This document shows positions 34,840 to 47,650 of a stretch of 64,000 nt of DNA, one piece after another (position 1 is the first letter of the stretch; the number at the start of each line of letters is the position of its first letter). The notes beneath the pieces are model-generated. The model was not told the DNA's origin and did not search any database. It saw only the letters and a list, made by a program, of their open reading frames with translations. A program made the position numbers and the translations under genes. Source of the stretch: Viscum album (lineage: Eukaryota; Streptophyta; Magnoliopsida; Santalales; Viscaceae); contig OY728120.1 of the NCBI GenBank assembly GCA_963277665.1, positions 945,239,195 to 945,303,194 on the forward strand, written 5' to 3'.

Positions 34840-37631
34840 TATAAAAACTTTAGTATTTATTACAGACTTAAAAATTAATTTTTACTTAATATTCCACTTA
34901 ATATAACCCAGACGATTGATAGGTATAGTGTCTTTGGGGATTAAGAACATTACATGACACCTTAAGATATAAAATACAACATCTTTATTGAAAATTTTTT
35001 TACATGACTACAATATTCCTTCGTACATATAATTGCAAGGGATAACCTAAGTACCTACATAAGGAAAGGGTGATCTATAAATCCTAGTAAGGGAGTAAAC
35101 ATTGAATAACATGTATAATACAATACATGTTTGGAAATAGGCATATCAATGGAGAATATAAGAATCATGAACATAAAGGCATAATATATCATGATTATCA
35201 TAACATTGTAATGTGAAAATAACTTAAAACATTGTATCATTATCTTAAAGGAATCAGGTAAACCCCTATACCAATATGGTGGAAACATTTCCTAAAAGGA
35301 ATACGGTAAAACACTATACCAAAATGATGTATCGTGATACGAAACATTACCCAATTCATTGTAGCGCTATCAAGGTGCACCCTTCATGATCACTTTAATA
35401 TCATGATTAAGAGTCTCACATAGATCATATAACATGGATTCATTCAAAATCATCATTTATTCCATAATAAATAAATGTGGGACACAAAAATGTATGTATA
35501 ATTAAATATGTATATTTTCATAATGGTGAATGACCTTGATAGATAAATGGAAATTGTATTCACTACATGATGATTTTTCCTTAGAAAATCACGTTGCAAT
35601 TTAGGCAGCATAACGACATCATATGGAAAATCATAAATTGTGTTGTTGAGATAAAAAGGGTTATCTCATAATTTATTTATTAAATGGACAGTAAGGGTAT
35701 CACAGAACATAATATCCCAGCATATGAAATGGAATTTAGATACATAATACAAGATAAATTCTTGAATTGAAATAATAAGAGATAAATCCCTTACTAAATT
35801 TCATCATGGTAATGGGTGTACACAAAAGGAACTAATGAGTGAGAAAGGTGTCTATCAATATTCAAACATAAGGATGGAATTATGGGGGGGTTGGAAATCA
35901 TACCGTAACATTTTTAATAGAAAAAATTTGTATAACAACATAATGAAACATGGATTAAAATCAGAAAGGAAGAAAGGTTAGGATCCCTTACTTGAGTGTG
36001 TGACTTGAAAAACTTGAATATGGGCTTCATGAGGGATTGGGGATCCTTGGGAGCATTCTATTTTCGGGAGGACAGGGTAGGGACTTTCTCTAATTATTTT
36101 AGTGTAGATAATTTGGATATTTGGTGGGTTTGTATAGAAAATGAGAGGGGAATTCTTTAATATTTCATAATCATAGGTTTTGGAATCCATATAATTACAT
36201 ATTAAAAACCACAAAAATTAAAATGGTTATTTCCTAAAGTTATTTCCATAGAAGAATATAAATGAATATTTTATATGTCCAATTATCGAACATATTAAAA
36301 TATTATCCCTATTTTTTTGGAGGTGAGTCACAATATTAAAAAATGAATTTAAAATCATCAAATATATTATACATTTCGGTGGATTCACAATGTGTTTATA
36401 AAATAAGTAAAAAAATATAAAATTTAATGATTCTAAAGGAAAAAATATATATAGGTCTAATAATACCCATTATGGTATTTATTACAACATTTTGGGGACA
36501 TTATGATGCATTAAAACACATGTTTCATTTATATGGTATTTAATCTTTACCCAAAAAATAGACTATATTAGAAAATTAGGAAAAATCCACCCTTGGAAAA
36601 ATTTTATGTCCGGGTTCCTAAAATAATATTCATTTGATCTAAAAAAATTTCTAAAGATTTGTATTTTTACCTTTATAATGAAAAATGACATTTATTGGAA
36701 ATTCACAGGTTTTGATAAAGATAGTTTTCATACCTTAATTGAAATTTAATTTGGCTTCATAAAAATTATATACTCATTTATGATTCATGAAATTATTTTG
36801 ATAATAATATTTTGTTAAAATATTAATTATTACAAAAATCATTAATTCCTCCAAATAAATTCTTGAAAAATACACTTTCTATTTTATCGTATAAAAAATA
36901 TAACTCTTATCAAACTGATTACTTAATAATTTTAAGATAAGAAACTGATATAACCATAAATTATAATAATATTTTGTATAATATTATTAATAAAAACATT
37001 AGTTTGAAATAATAATGCATATATTTCTTAAAATTAGAATTTTTACCCGAAGATTCAATTTATCAAATTCATCATTTTCTTAAAAAGAAAACACTCATAA
37101 AGGAATTTATAGAATAAGAATTTTATTTATAAAAATTTATTACACAATAAGTAACTAATAACTTATTACATAACCCATTATAACACCTATATATGACCTA
37201 AGGGTAAGGTGTATGATGGTGACGGACTCTTGGGGTGACTCAAATAACATTTCCTAGGTAGAAATCTCAATTAACTTGAACATATCCTATAGGTGATTAT
37301 ATTCGAGCTTAACATGTTGAAGCACATATTGGGATTGGTTAAGTGATAATCCCAATGATTCTACCTCCTATACGATCTCCGAAAAAGGAGATTCATACAG
37401 CCTGAGTCTAATGAATGAGGACATCCTCAACTTTTCCTGGGTCGAAAGGATTTGTTAAAACATTATATTTATATCTGTCGTGTGATAAATATTTAGTGGA
37501 TATATTATCAATGGTAATTATACATAACTATCCTTTAAACCCAAAATAAAAAAAAGTAGTTCATGTATTTTCTATATTGATAAGATATTAAAAGAAACTC
37601 AATTTTATACATAAAAGTTATGGTTGTTACA
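34840..37631 (-). repeat. 3' LTR of element F
   Basis: Minus strand, TGTAACAACC at 37631 to about 34840. It pairs with 42693-45473. Shares with E the CTTACTAGG...CACCCTTTCC block (35061-35095) and a TATA-like CTATACAAA near 36130-36140, with GTAAGGG downstream near 35984-35992. The short ORFs within are unsupported. Confidence 0.8.
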
Positions 37632-37646
37632 AAATTCCCCCATATG
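37632..37646 (-). other. Purine-rich tract of element F
   Basis: Minus-strand ATATGGGGGAATTT before the LTR start, overlapping the end of the pol frame (FIWG). More decayed than in E. Confidence 0.6.
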
Positions 37647-38870
37647 AAATTTTTCCCTCAAAATTTCCTTTACCCACGCTAAAATAGATGTGGGTAACTC
37701 TGCCTCATCACTTCCTCTGATTCCAACATTTCTTCTTCAAACCTATGGTTTCAATACAACACCTTGATGAGGGACATCATCTTATTTCATAGAACTTTTT
37801 CTCTATGATATAAGATCTTCAACGGATTATCTTCATACGAGAGGTCAATCTCAAATGGTAATGCCTCAGTATTGAGTACATGTGATGGTTCAGGTATGTA
37901 CTTCCTGAAGACTGATACATCTAATACATAATGTACTTGAGATAGATTTTTAGGAGTTCTAGTTGGTAGTCTACTACTCTAATGCGATCAAGGATCTTAA
38001 AAGGGTTGATGTACCATGGACTGACCTTTCCCTTCTCCCCAAATCTCATAACTCTCTTCCATGGTGATATACGGAGGAATACCATGTCTCTAAAATCAAA
38101 ATCTATGTCTTTTCAATGATTTACAGCATAGCTCTTTTGTCGATTTTGAGCATCTTTAATGTGCTTCTGTATGGTCTTATCCTTTTACTATTTCTTCAAC
38201 CATTTCTGGACCGAGAAGTTTTCTCTTTCCAACATCATCCTAACATGCTGTTGTTCTACACCTCTTCCCATAAAAGGCATAATAAGGAACCATTTGGATG
38301 CTTGAGTTGAAACTGTTGTTGTTAGAGAACTCAGTTAGAGAAATATTTTGATCACATCCTCCTTTGAAGTCCATTGAGCATGCTCTTAACATGTTCTCAA
38401 GTGTATGGATAGTCCACTTAGATTTTCCATCAGTTTGAGTATGATATGCTATAATGAAGTTTATCTCCATATTTGGATCATGTTGGAGACTCTTCCAGGA
38501 CATAATGGGGAATCTTGGATCCCGATAGAATACAATCGATAGTGATACACCATACTTCCTTACAAATTCTCTAATGTATATCCATTCTAGTTGATTTAAT
38601 GAGAAATCCTCTCAAATCACAGTGAAGTTTGCAGTATTTTTTAAAAAATATATAACAAACCAAATAGCATTAATTCCTTTGGATGACTTCAGAAGTCTGG
38701 TGACAAAATCCATGGTGATGTTTTCCCATCTCCATGTTGGTATGGGTAATGGATGCATCATCCCCTTAGACATCTGTCTGATATCCTTCACTTTATAACA
38801 TATCAGGTGATTTGATGTATATTTAGAGATCTTATTATTCATGGTATCACACCAATAGTTCTATCAGAGA
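37647..38870 (-). pseudogene. Integrase and chromodomain-like tail of element F
   Basis: 38842-38612 covers the end of the zinc-binding domain and the core start: HPLPIPTWRWENITMDFV. The second catalytic region near 38525-38545 reads SIVFYRDPRF, with the catalytic aspartate replaced by tyrosine. 38503-38240 reads AYHTQTDGKSKWTIHTLE, with the catalytic glutamate (SERT) replaced by lysine, then NMLRACSMDF and QMVPYYAFYGKRCR. The tail near 37900-37660 reads FRKYIPEPSHVL, DLSYEDNPLKIL and RQSYPHLF, as in plant chromoviruses. Two of three catalytic residues are lost. Confidence 0.75.
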
Positions 38871-39052
38871 ACAAGATGCATCTTTTTGTTTCCTTGGTGA
38901 ATGGATAAATTCGAACAATTTTCATCATCCAAAAGTACATTCATTAACTTTAGATTTTATGGAACACATAGTATTGACCCAATTCTCACAATTCCTTTTT
39001 CATTAATGTTGAACTCTAAGGCTTTACCCTTTTTTATAGCTTACACTTTCTT

Positions 39053-40500
39053 CTAAATTCCCTCATCATCTCTTTGAGAATCCTTTATCCTTTCCAAAAT
39101 ACACAGTTGAGGAATCATTTGTGAAAGGATTGGTGAGGTTCTTTTATTTATGATCCCAATGTCTATCTTCATAATATATAATATGATTGGTTTATTATCA
39201 ATTCTCAATAATGAATGAGTTGATGGATCCTTTCTACTTGGAGTGTCTTGCACTTTATTCTCTTTCCCCGGATAGAAGTGAATTGAGTAGTCAATGTCAT
39301 TGATAAGCTCTAAACATCTTCGTTGGTTCATATTCAACTATTTTTATGTGAATATATACTTGAGGCTAATGTTATTTGTATATTTTTTACACTTTTATCC
39401 AAATAGGTAATGTCTCCAAATTTTCAATGAAAGGATCACTACAACAAACTCCATATCATGTGTTGGATAGTTCTTCTCATGAACATCCAATTGCCTTGAA
39501 TCATATGAATTGAATTTGTCATTTTTTATCAACAAACAACCATGTCCCTTTATTGAAGCATCAATTAAAACCATGAAAAGTTCTCCACTTGTGGGTAGTG
39601 TGAGCATGGGTACAGTGATAAGCCTCTTTTTCAACTCATTGAAGCACTCTGCACATTCAGCATTCCAAGCAAACTTATCTCCATTCTGATGTAGCTTGGA
39701 AAGAGGATTTGAAAATTGTGAGAAATTTCTCACAAATCGCCGATAATATTCAGAAAACCCATGGAAGATATGTGTCAATGTCAAAGTTACTGTCCTCAAC
39801 CATACCCCAATTGTATTTAAATTGGAGGTATCTATTGATATAGAATTACTTGTGATGATATGCCCCATGAATTAGACTACATTCAACCAGAACTCAAACA
39901 TGTTGTACTTTGCACAGAGATTATCCTTTCTCAAGGTCTCTAGTATAATTCTTAGATTATCCTAGTGATCCTCCTTATATTTGGAGTATATTAGAATATC
40001 ATCTATAAAGTCTTCCAAAAAAATTTGAGGTAATATCTAAGGAATCAATTCATCAAGTCCATGAATATTGTAGGAGAATTAGTGAGTCTAAAAATAATTA
40101 ATATGAATTCGTAGTGTATGTACCTGGTATGAAAAGTAGTTTTGGGTATATCCTCCTTCTTCAGCCTTATATAGTAATATCCCAACAATAGATCCACCTT
40201 GGAGAAGTATTTTTCTCCACATAGTTGATCAAACTAATCAAAAATTCATTGAAAATGATATATATTCTTAATCGTGATTTTGTAGACCTCATGATAATCA
40301 ATGCCAAGGCGCATTGACACATTGTTCTTCTTAATGAAGGGGACTGGTACACCCCATGGTTAAGAACATGGTCATATAAACCCTTTATCCGGATTCTCCT
40401 ATATTTATTTCTTTATCTCCTCAAGAACCATAATAGCCATTCTATATGGAGTCTTGGATATTGGAAATTCCCCAAGTATAAGATCAATCGAGAATTAAAC
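39053..40500 (-). pseudogene. RT and RNase H of element F
   Basis: RT fingers and palm near 40500-39900 are frameshifted, but the catalytic box FIDDILIYS (around 39985-40009) is intact. 39868-39395 is one open stretch covering the connection and RNase [70 protein letters not shown] and [10 protein letters not shown], all close to the Ty3/gypsy consensus. 39337-39053 continues with IHFYPGKENKVQ. This 157-codon piece is the longest open reading frame in the window. Confidence 0.8.
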
Positions 40501-40624
40501 ATCTCTTCTAGGAGAAAGACCAGAAAATTCCTTGAGAAACCCATCATAAAATTACCTCACAATAGGCATTTCTTCGTGGATGGTTCTTTACATAGACTCA
40601 ATCATCTTAGCAATATATGTGTTC

Positions 40625-41014
40625 TCATAGGGCAGTAATATCCATGATTGAGATGATGGTTCTAAATAATATTAATCCACCTCCTTTCACTTTTATAGAA
40701 TGAGGGGGTCGATTCTCTATATGGATAGTGATTTCCCTCCCATGGTAATTTATATTTTTTCTATATAGGTAAATCCAATCCATGAAAATAATTTCAAAAA
40801 ATTCCACCATAGGGAGTATGACGAGTTTCACCTGGATGTTCAATCCACACATTGTGACAGGGGCGGAGTTATATTCATGAGATGCAATAATTGTTTCATT
40901 TTCCACTCTCACTAACATATCTACGTCTATGATTTGTGGTGGTGTTTGGATTTTTCTACTAAAAATTTTCGATATAAAAGAATGTGTAGAACCATAATCA
41001 AAAATTACTTTCAC
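40625..41014 (-). pseudogene. Aspartic protease of element F
   Basis: A 129-codon open stretch. FDYGSTHSFIS at its start is the active site with D-S-G changed to D-Y-G; the catalytic aspartate itself is kept. The second conserved region near residues 65-80 reads PMVEFFEIIFMDW, equivalent to the FDVILGMDW type. Protease would cut the Gag-Pol polyprotein; the change probably inactivates it. Confidence 0.7.
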
Positions 41015-41179
41015 TATTCTTTAATTAATAACTATTATAATTGTCACCACTTAGTTGTTGGGATTCACTTCAATGGTATTAATGGAAAAATCTCTCCATT
41101 AATACCTTGGAAGTTGTTGATTGCCTCTGAAAACCCCTTAATTATGGAACAAGTTTAAAAGTTATCGGGTTCATTGAAA

Positions 41180-42168
41180 TTGTAGCAATGAACAATGTGT
41201 TTAGGGTCGAACTGAGTGTTTCTATCCTGTATCGCAGCAGTGGGTTTTTCTTGTCAGAAATCATTGGCGAGGTGTACTTTTCTTCCACACCTAAATCATT
41301 TCCTCATCCCATTATGGAAATTTCCAAGGTTCTTCTTTTCGCACAATTAAAAATTGGGGTGCTATAATTTTGTTACCCTATTGGATTTATCCATTAGATT
41401 TCCAGAAATAAATTCATCTTTCATCTTCTAATACCCATTATACCCCTGAGATTTTATGATCTTCATATTGACTTTGAGGTCACATCGGACAATTTCCTCA
41501 TTGATATAAAAGTCATGGATCACTAGGGATTTTGGTAGTCTTGGTTTTATCCCACCAAAGAAGCATTCAACCTTTCATTTGGGGGGATGACAAAGCCAAA
41601 GGTGTATTTTGAATATATAGAAATGTTTTCCATGTATGACCCAAAAGATTCATTATCATTTTACTTGAGTTCAAGGAAATGTCTTTCTATATTAATATAT
41701 AGGTTGTGGGGAAAAAAATTATTTAAAAACATTTTTTTAAAATCCTTCCATTCCATCACCTAGATCTCTTCCTAAGGCTTCATATTTTTTTATCAGTGTC
41801 CACCATTGATCAACTTCACCCTCCATGTGATAAGAAGATATAAGAACCTTCTCTTGTTCAGAACACTGAAGGATATAAAATATATTCTAATTTTAGTGGA
41901 TCCATTGTTCAACGATTGAGGGATCGAATAATCCATTTAAAGTATGAGGCCTTTGTCTCATAAAGCCATGTATATTGACTTTTTATTTTTTATCGGGTGT
42001 TGTAAATTCATCTTGACCCATGTTCCTATTCAAAACATGAGTTAACTGAGATAGTATCATTACAATGTTTTTGATTCTCGCTCCCATAGGATAGGGCATA
42101 TCATTAGAACAATCATCATATTGATTTGCGCATCGTTTGTAAGCCTGAGTCCTCCTATGAATGACCAT
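41180..42168 (-). pseudogene. gag remnant of element F
   Basis: A start at 42168 opens 61 codons (to 41983) including SNDMPYP and ILSQLTHVLNRNMGQ, the N-terminal region of chromovirus Gag, about 0.5 kb after the primer site as expected. The capsid continues in broken frames to about 41400. The zinc-knuckle region near 41180-41350 is decayed. Confidence 0.65.
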
Positions 42169-42679
42169 TGTCTAGAATAAAAGGAAAATTATGGGTATTT
42201 ATTTCATAATATTAAATAAAAAATAGTAATCCAAAAAAAAATAGGGATAACATATAAATCACTTTTAGTTCCCTAAGATATGATTTTCTAGGCTTTAATA
42301 TATGTTATCCATGATATATTTCTTAAGGTATAATATTATTGGATTTTTTTGTTCCCTTAATATTGGTTCATACTAAGCTTATGAATTTACCAAAGAATAT
42401 CCTCTAGGAGTGTCGAGCCAATAGTAAAGAAAGCCCCATTGTCTTGCACTAGTTCCCCTTCAAGTCTTGCTCATAGAGGTGTTTTCAGTTTTTACCCCGA
42501 GATATATCTATGCCAGAGCCACCTCTACTTGTTTGTATCTAGAAAGGTATGTATTTTCTTGATAAACCACTTACTCAATACTAACCAAAATTTAGGGATA
42601 TTTTTCTTATACATAGAATTATCCATAAGGCTTTCATTAGGGTTTTCTAATCCTAATCCAATAAAAAACTAACCATGTA

Positions 42680-42690
42680 CTCTAATACCA
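42680..42690 (-). other. Primer-binding site of element F
   Basis: Minus-strand TGGTATTAGAG, two bases after the 5' LTR; the same C-to-T change as in element C. Confidence 0.8.
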
Positions 42691-42692
42691 AC

Positions 42693-45473
42693 TATAACAA
42701 CCCTGATATTTATTACACACTTAAACATGATTTATTATATAAACATGAAATTAATACAACCCAGATGATCTATAGGTATAGTTTAGTTTGGGATTAGGAA
42801 CATTATAGGAAAAATTAAGTTATAAAATATAACATCTTTATTGAAATATTCATTTACATAACCACAACATTCATTTGTACTTTGCGTTGCATTGGATAAC
42901 ATGATGACATACATAAGAAAAGGGTGAGATATAAATCCAATTAAGGGAGTAAACATGGAATAACATGAAGAATACAATACATATTAGACAATATCCATAT
43001 CAATGGATCATAATAGAAACATGAACATGAAGACATGATATAGAATTATTATCATAATACGATAATGTGGAAACAACTTAAAACACTACATCGTTAACAT
43101 AATGGAATCAGGTAAACCCATGTAAAAGCATGGTGGAAAATTTTCCTAAAAGGAATCAGGGAAAAGCTGGTCCCAAAATGAATTATCATGATAATAAACA
43201 TTACCCAATGCATTGGAGCGCTATTTGGACACACCCTTCATAATATTTTTAATCTCATGATTAATTGTGTCACATTGATCATATAACATGGATTCATTAA
43301 ACATCATAATTTATTCCATGATAAAATAATATAGAATAAATACATGTTCATTCCATTCAATAAGTATATGTTCATAAATTTGAATTCCTTTGATAGAGAA
43401 ATGGGTATAGTATTCACTACATAATGATTTGGGCTTGAAAATCGCAGTGCACTTTTGGAAGCATAATAGCATCCCATGGAAATTAAAAAATAGGGTTATT
43501 GAAAGGAAAAGGGGCCTCTCATATTTTATACATGAAATAGATACTAAGGGGATAATGTAACATAATATCACCTTATATTAAATGGAATTCAGATACATAA
43601 TATTGATGAAATTCTTGAATAGAAATAAGAAGTGAGAAATCCCATAAGGAATTTCGGCACGGTAACGAGTGTACACAAAAGGATTTAATGAGATAGAAAT
43701 GGGTCTCTCATAATTCAAATATACTGAGGAAATTATGGGGGAGGTTATAAATAATTCTCCAACTTTTTTAATTGAAAAAAAGGTATAAAAACATAATGAA
43801 TGTTTGATAACAATGAGAAAGGAATGAAAAATAAGGATCCCTTACATGAGTGTGTGACTTAAAAAGCTTAAGGAGTGGATTCTTAAGAACTTGGGGCACC
43901 TTGGGAGGATTCTAGACCAGGTAGGACATAGTAGGGATGTGGTTTTTGTATTATTAGTGAAGATAAGTGGTATCTTGGGTGAGATTATATAGGAAATGAG
44001 AGGGGAATTATTTAATATTTCACAAACATCAGTTTTGGAATTAATATAATTAAATATTCAAAACCAAAAAACATACATGGTTTTTGCCATTTTTTCCAAA
44101 GAGTACTGGAAAAAATTATTTTATAAGGCCAATTTTGGAACATATTACAATATTATCCTTTCTTATGTGGAGGCGAGTGTCATTATTAAAGAAATGAATT
44201 TAAAATCAAAAGATATATTATACATTTTGGAGGATTCGCTATGGTTTTATAAAATAAGTAAAACAAATATAAAATCACATTGTTTTATTTTTAAAACATA
44301 TATTGTGCATATAATACCTATTATTTTATTTATTACAACATTTTGGGGTCATTATGAGTCATAAAACACATATTTTATTAATATGGTATTTAATTTTTAC
44401 CCAAAAATTAGAGTATCTCATAGAGTTATGAAAAACCCACCATTGGATAATTTCGATGTCCTGATTCCAAAAATAATATTCATTTTATCTGTTTAATTTT
44501 ATAAATATGTGAATTTTCACTTTTACAATGAAAACTGACATTTATTGGAAATTCACATGATTGGATAAAGACAGTTTTCAAACCTTTATAGAAATTCCAT
44601 TTGACTTCATAAAAATTATATACTATTTTATTATTCATAAAATTAATTTGTTAATAATATTTTATTAAAATATTAATTATTTCCAAAATTCATTAATTCC
44701 TTAAAACAAATTCTTTACAAATACACTTTCTTTTTTATTATTTAAAAATGTAACTCTTATCAAACTTATTACCAAATCATTTACAGATAAGGAACTGTTA
44801 TAATCATAATTTATATGAATTTTTTTATAATATTATTAATAAAAACCTTAGTTTAATATAATAATATATATATTTTGTAAAAGTACCATTTTTACCCAAT
44901 CAATCAATTTTTCAAATTCATCATTTTTTAATGAAAGACTTTCTCATAAAAAAATTTATGGAATAAGACTTTTATTTTTAAAAAGTATTAAACAATAATT
45001 AACTAATAGAATATTACATAACCCCCTACAACACCCATGTAAGATCTAAGGGTATGGTGTACGATGGTGACAGACTCAAGGGGAATCTTAGATAACATCA
45101 CCCCAGTGGTAATCTCTATTAACATGAACCTCCCCCATATGCGATTCCATTCAATCTTAATTTGTTGAATCTAGGCTTGGGAATGGTCAAGATAGAACCC
45201 CAATGATGCTATATCCTTTCCGAGCTCCGAAAAATGAGATTCATATGGCCTGAGACTACAAGATGAGTCCATCCTCACCTTTTGGGTCTAAAGGATTTGT
45301 TAAAACCATATATTTATATAAATCATGTGATCACTATTCAACTACTATACTATCAATGGTAATGATACTTAACGGTCATTTAATCCCAAAATAAAAAAGA
45401 GTTGATGTGTTTTATATTTCCATAAGACATTAAAAGAAGGTAAATTTTATTTATAAAATATCATGTAATTATA
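42693..45473 (-). repeat. 5' LTR of element F
   Basis: Minus strand from 45473 down to 42693, aligning throughout with 34840-37631. A plus-strand ORF at 44077-44364 lies inside and has no counterpart in the other LTR. Confidence 0.8.
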
Positions 45474-46164
45474 TATGTGGTTCTAGCTATCGGCATACTG
45501 TACACCTTGTATACGTTTTCTATTTCAAGCATTCTTATTTTTGAAAAATCTTTTTCCATGAAAAGGTTTTTCTTGATAAAATTTTCAATTTAAAATTTTC
45601 TAATAAATGATTCAAAAACTCTTATGGAAATTTGAATGTTGATTTTTATTCTATTTATTTAGCATGGAATCTTTTTTGGGGTGAAATCCTAATGGGATAT
45701 GGCTCGCACCCTATATAAAATAGTTGTTGTTGTAGAATTTGTTTTTTATGACCTAGGTAAAGGAAAGATGTTTTCTGGTGGTTATGGTGGATCTTGTTTC
45801 TAGTGTTCCACTTCTTTCATGTTTTGATGGTGGTTTCTTGATGGTGATTTACCTCTAATTACGTGGAAGTTTTTTTGGGATAGTCTTGTTGTTACCATTT
45901 AGTTTTTGTACATTTATTGTTGGTTAAAGTTATAATCATCGAACATGAAAATTATTATACCTTGTTAGGTTAGGATTATCAGTTACGTTTTTTTATTTCT
46001 TTTTTGTTGTTTATGGTTATACACATGCGTGAAATCATTCGCAATGTATATGGTTGATACCCAAGAACTAGTTTCTAGTACATGTTTATTGGAAACACTC
46101 TTAGGTCTATGAGATGAACTAGGCCGGGTGTCGGGTTGGATGGAACCCTTACATGGTTCTAACA
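45474..46164 (+). repeat. 3' LTR of element C, second part
   Basis: Begins with the duplicated TATGT, then GGTTCTAGCT, aligning with about 18045 onward of C's 5' LTR. It ends at GGTTCTAACA, the counterpart of the 5' LTR end at 18725. Confidence 0.8.
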
Positions 46165-46399
46165 GTTTCTCTTAGTGGTCTCGTTATCACCCTAATACTT
46201 TAATTTATGTCCTTTTTACTTGATTTATAGTAATTTTACTTAGCAAAACCCCATGAATAATCCTTTTAGGTTGATTAGAAGAATGTTTTAGGTTTTCATG
46301 TATTATTTTTCTAGATTTCCATGAAACTAAACATTAAAAAATCCTATCTTTTTACCATGTAATTGAAAATTTATATGTAATAAAAGTTGGGATTCCATA
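46165..46399 (+). repeat. E-family LTR, right piece (host repeat G)
   Basis: GTTTCTCTTAG...TATCACCCT, then TTTCCATGAAACTAAAC, follow the same order as the reverse complement of E's LTR end (about 29960 down to 29742). It ends at GATTCCATA, the counterpart of GATGTCGTT/GATGTCATA. It continues the piece at 14624-16250. Confidence 0.65.
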
Positions 46400-47626
46400 G
46401 TTTTAAATGAATAAGTTTAAAAAAATAATTAAATTTAAGTGAAAAATGGTTTACATGGTAGGGTGATCAAAAATGTGGATCCAGATAGAGTAACATTTAG
46501 AGGAATAATAATGGTTGTACACTTTTTTACATTTCAAAAACTAACCCTCCCACACTCTATTTAAATTATATTTTAATTATTTAGGAGTTTTAGTATAGGT
46601 TTTGCGAATTATTGGACTAAATAAATTATTTTATTCAACTCTATATCAATTTTTGAATAAGGAAGCATTTGTGAATATATCTCTTCCATGAAGGCACTCC
46701 AATCCCACCTCTACATTGTGATAATTTAACATTATGCTTATTATTTCTATGAATCCTCAATAAAAAGTATTTGTTCTTATCTTCTCATCTTTTTATATTG
46801 TTTGTAGGTGTTGTAATTTATGAGTGTGTATGAAATTTTGATATACCCTTTTTAACCATTGTTTACAAAGGTCTTATCCCTGATTAGAATTCAACCAATT
46901 AGAGAGTTGTTATTTTGGTTGTTGATCTTTTAATTACATACTTAATTAGATATTATTAATACCTATACACATTGAAATTCATAAAAGTATGGTAAATTAA
47001 ATGAGTTTTTAAATCTTAATATAACTCAAATTATTGAAGAATTTATCATATGGCCAGGATTTTTTGAATCGCTAGAATGAAAATTTATTGTAAAATGTAA
47101 GAAACATGGGATAGATTCACAGGGTAAAAATTTAATCCCCCAACTCAAGAAATTTTTATTTCCAATGTGGGGTTTTATCCAAATTTTTCACCAATAGCAT
47201 GTAATATTTTCGACCAAAATTATATAAGGGTGTCTTGATTGGAAGTCAAGAAGTTAGTTTGGGGTTTGTGTTACTTTTTCATTGTTAATGGTTTAGCGTT
47301 AACAAATTAGGTAATCATAATTGATTTAATTTCATCTTATGGTATAATTATCAATAAATAATTATTGGGTAGGTTAGAATGGATAAAATAACTCATATTA
47401 AAATTTTCAAATTAAGTGTTTTACTATTTGTTTTATTTTCTTCCCATGTCACTTAGCCCATTCCCCCCCCCCATGTTCATACAAATTTTTCATCTCTTTT
47501 ATTTTTTTACCTCTTAGGTTTTGTTTAATTTACTTCATCATCAAGATATATAACTATCTTTGAACACTGTTCTATACTTTTTAAAAATATAACAAATATT
47601 TTGAGATTGCGTGCAATAATGCTAAA
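46400..47626 (+). repeat. 5' LTR of element D
   Basis: Pairs with 50446-51656. Its start is set only by where similarity begins (GTTTTAAATGAATAA against GTTTTAAAGGAATAA). A run of ten C at 47463-47472 lies inside and is not shared. Confidence 0.5.
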
Positions 47627-47631
47627 TTTTT

Positions 47632-47650
47632 TGGCATCATTTCAAAGGAG
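47632..47650 (+). other. Possible tRNA-Asp-type primer-binding site
   Basis: TGGCATCATTTCAAAGGAG matches 13 of 19 bases of TGGCGCCGTTGCCGGGGAG, the Athila/Tat-type primer site. Four of the six differences are G-to-A or C-to-T transitions. It lies six bases after the probable LTR end. Confidence 0.4.

Larger units (their letters stand above)
34840..45473 (-). mobile_element. Ty3/gypsy chromovirus F, inserted in C's 3' LTR
   Basis: About 10.6 kb on the minus strand with LTRs of about 2.79 and 2.78 kb, primer site 42680-42690, purine-rich tract at 37632-37646, and gag-pro-RT-RH-IN-tail in order. Flanks GATGT (34835-34839) and TATGT (45474-45478) form a target duplication with one change. The intact homologue in C's 5' LTR (near 18035-18045) has a single GATGT at that point. 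Confidence 0.85.
16251..46164 (+). mobile_element. Ty3/gypsy chromovirus C, split by two later insertions
   Basis: Parts in order: 5' LTR 16251-18725, primer site 18730, gag, protease, RT, RNase H and integrase start to 22421, then element E. The integrase resumes at 31902-33177, followed by a purine tract and 3' LTR 33190-34839, element F, and the rest of the 3' LTR 45474-46164. The gag-pro-RT-RH-IN order and the C-terminal tail identify a Del/Tekay-like chromovirus. It is inserted in LTR G, whose sequence resumes at 46165. Target duplication is unclear: TTTTT on the left against GTTTC on the right. Confidence 0.8.

Noticed and set aside
16246..46169. Target duplication for element C (TTTTT / GTTTC)
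   Set aside because: Only three of five bases agree and one side is a T run, so I do not claim it.
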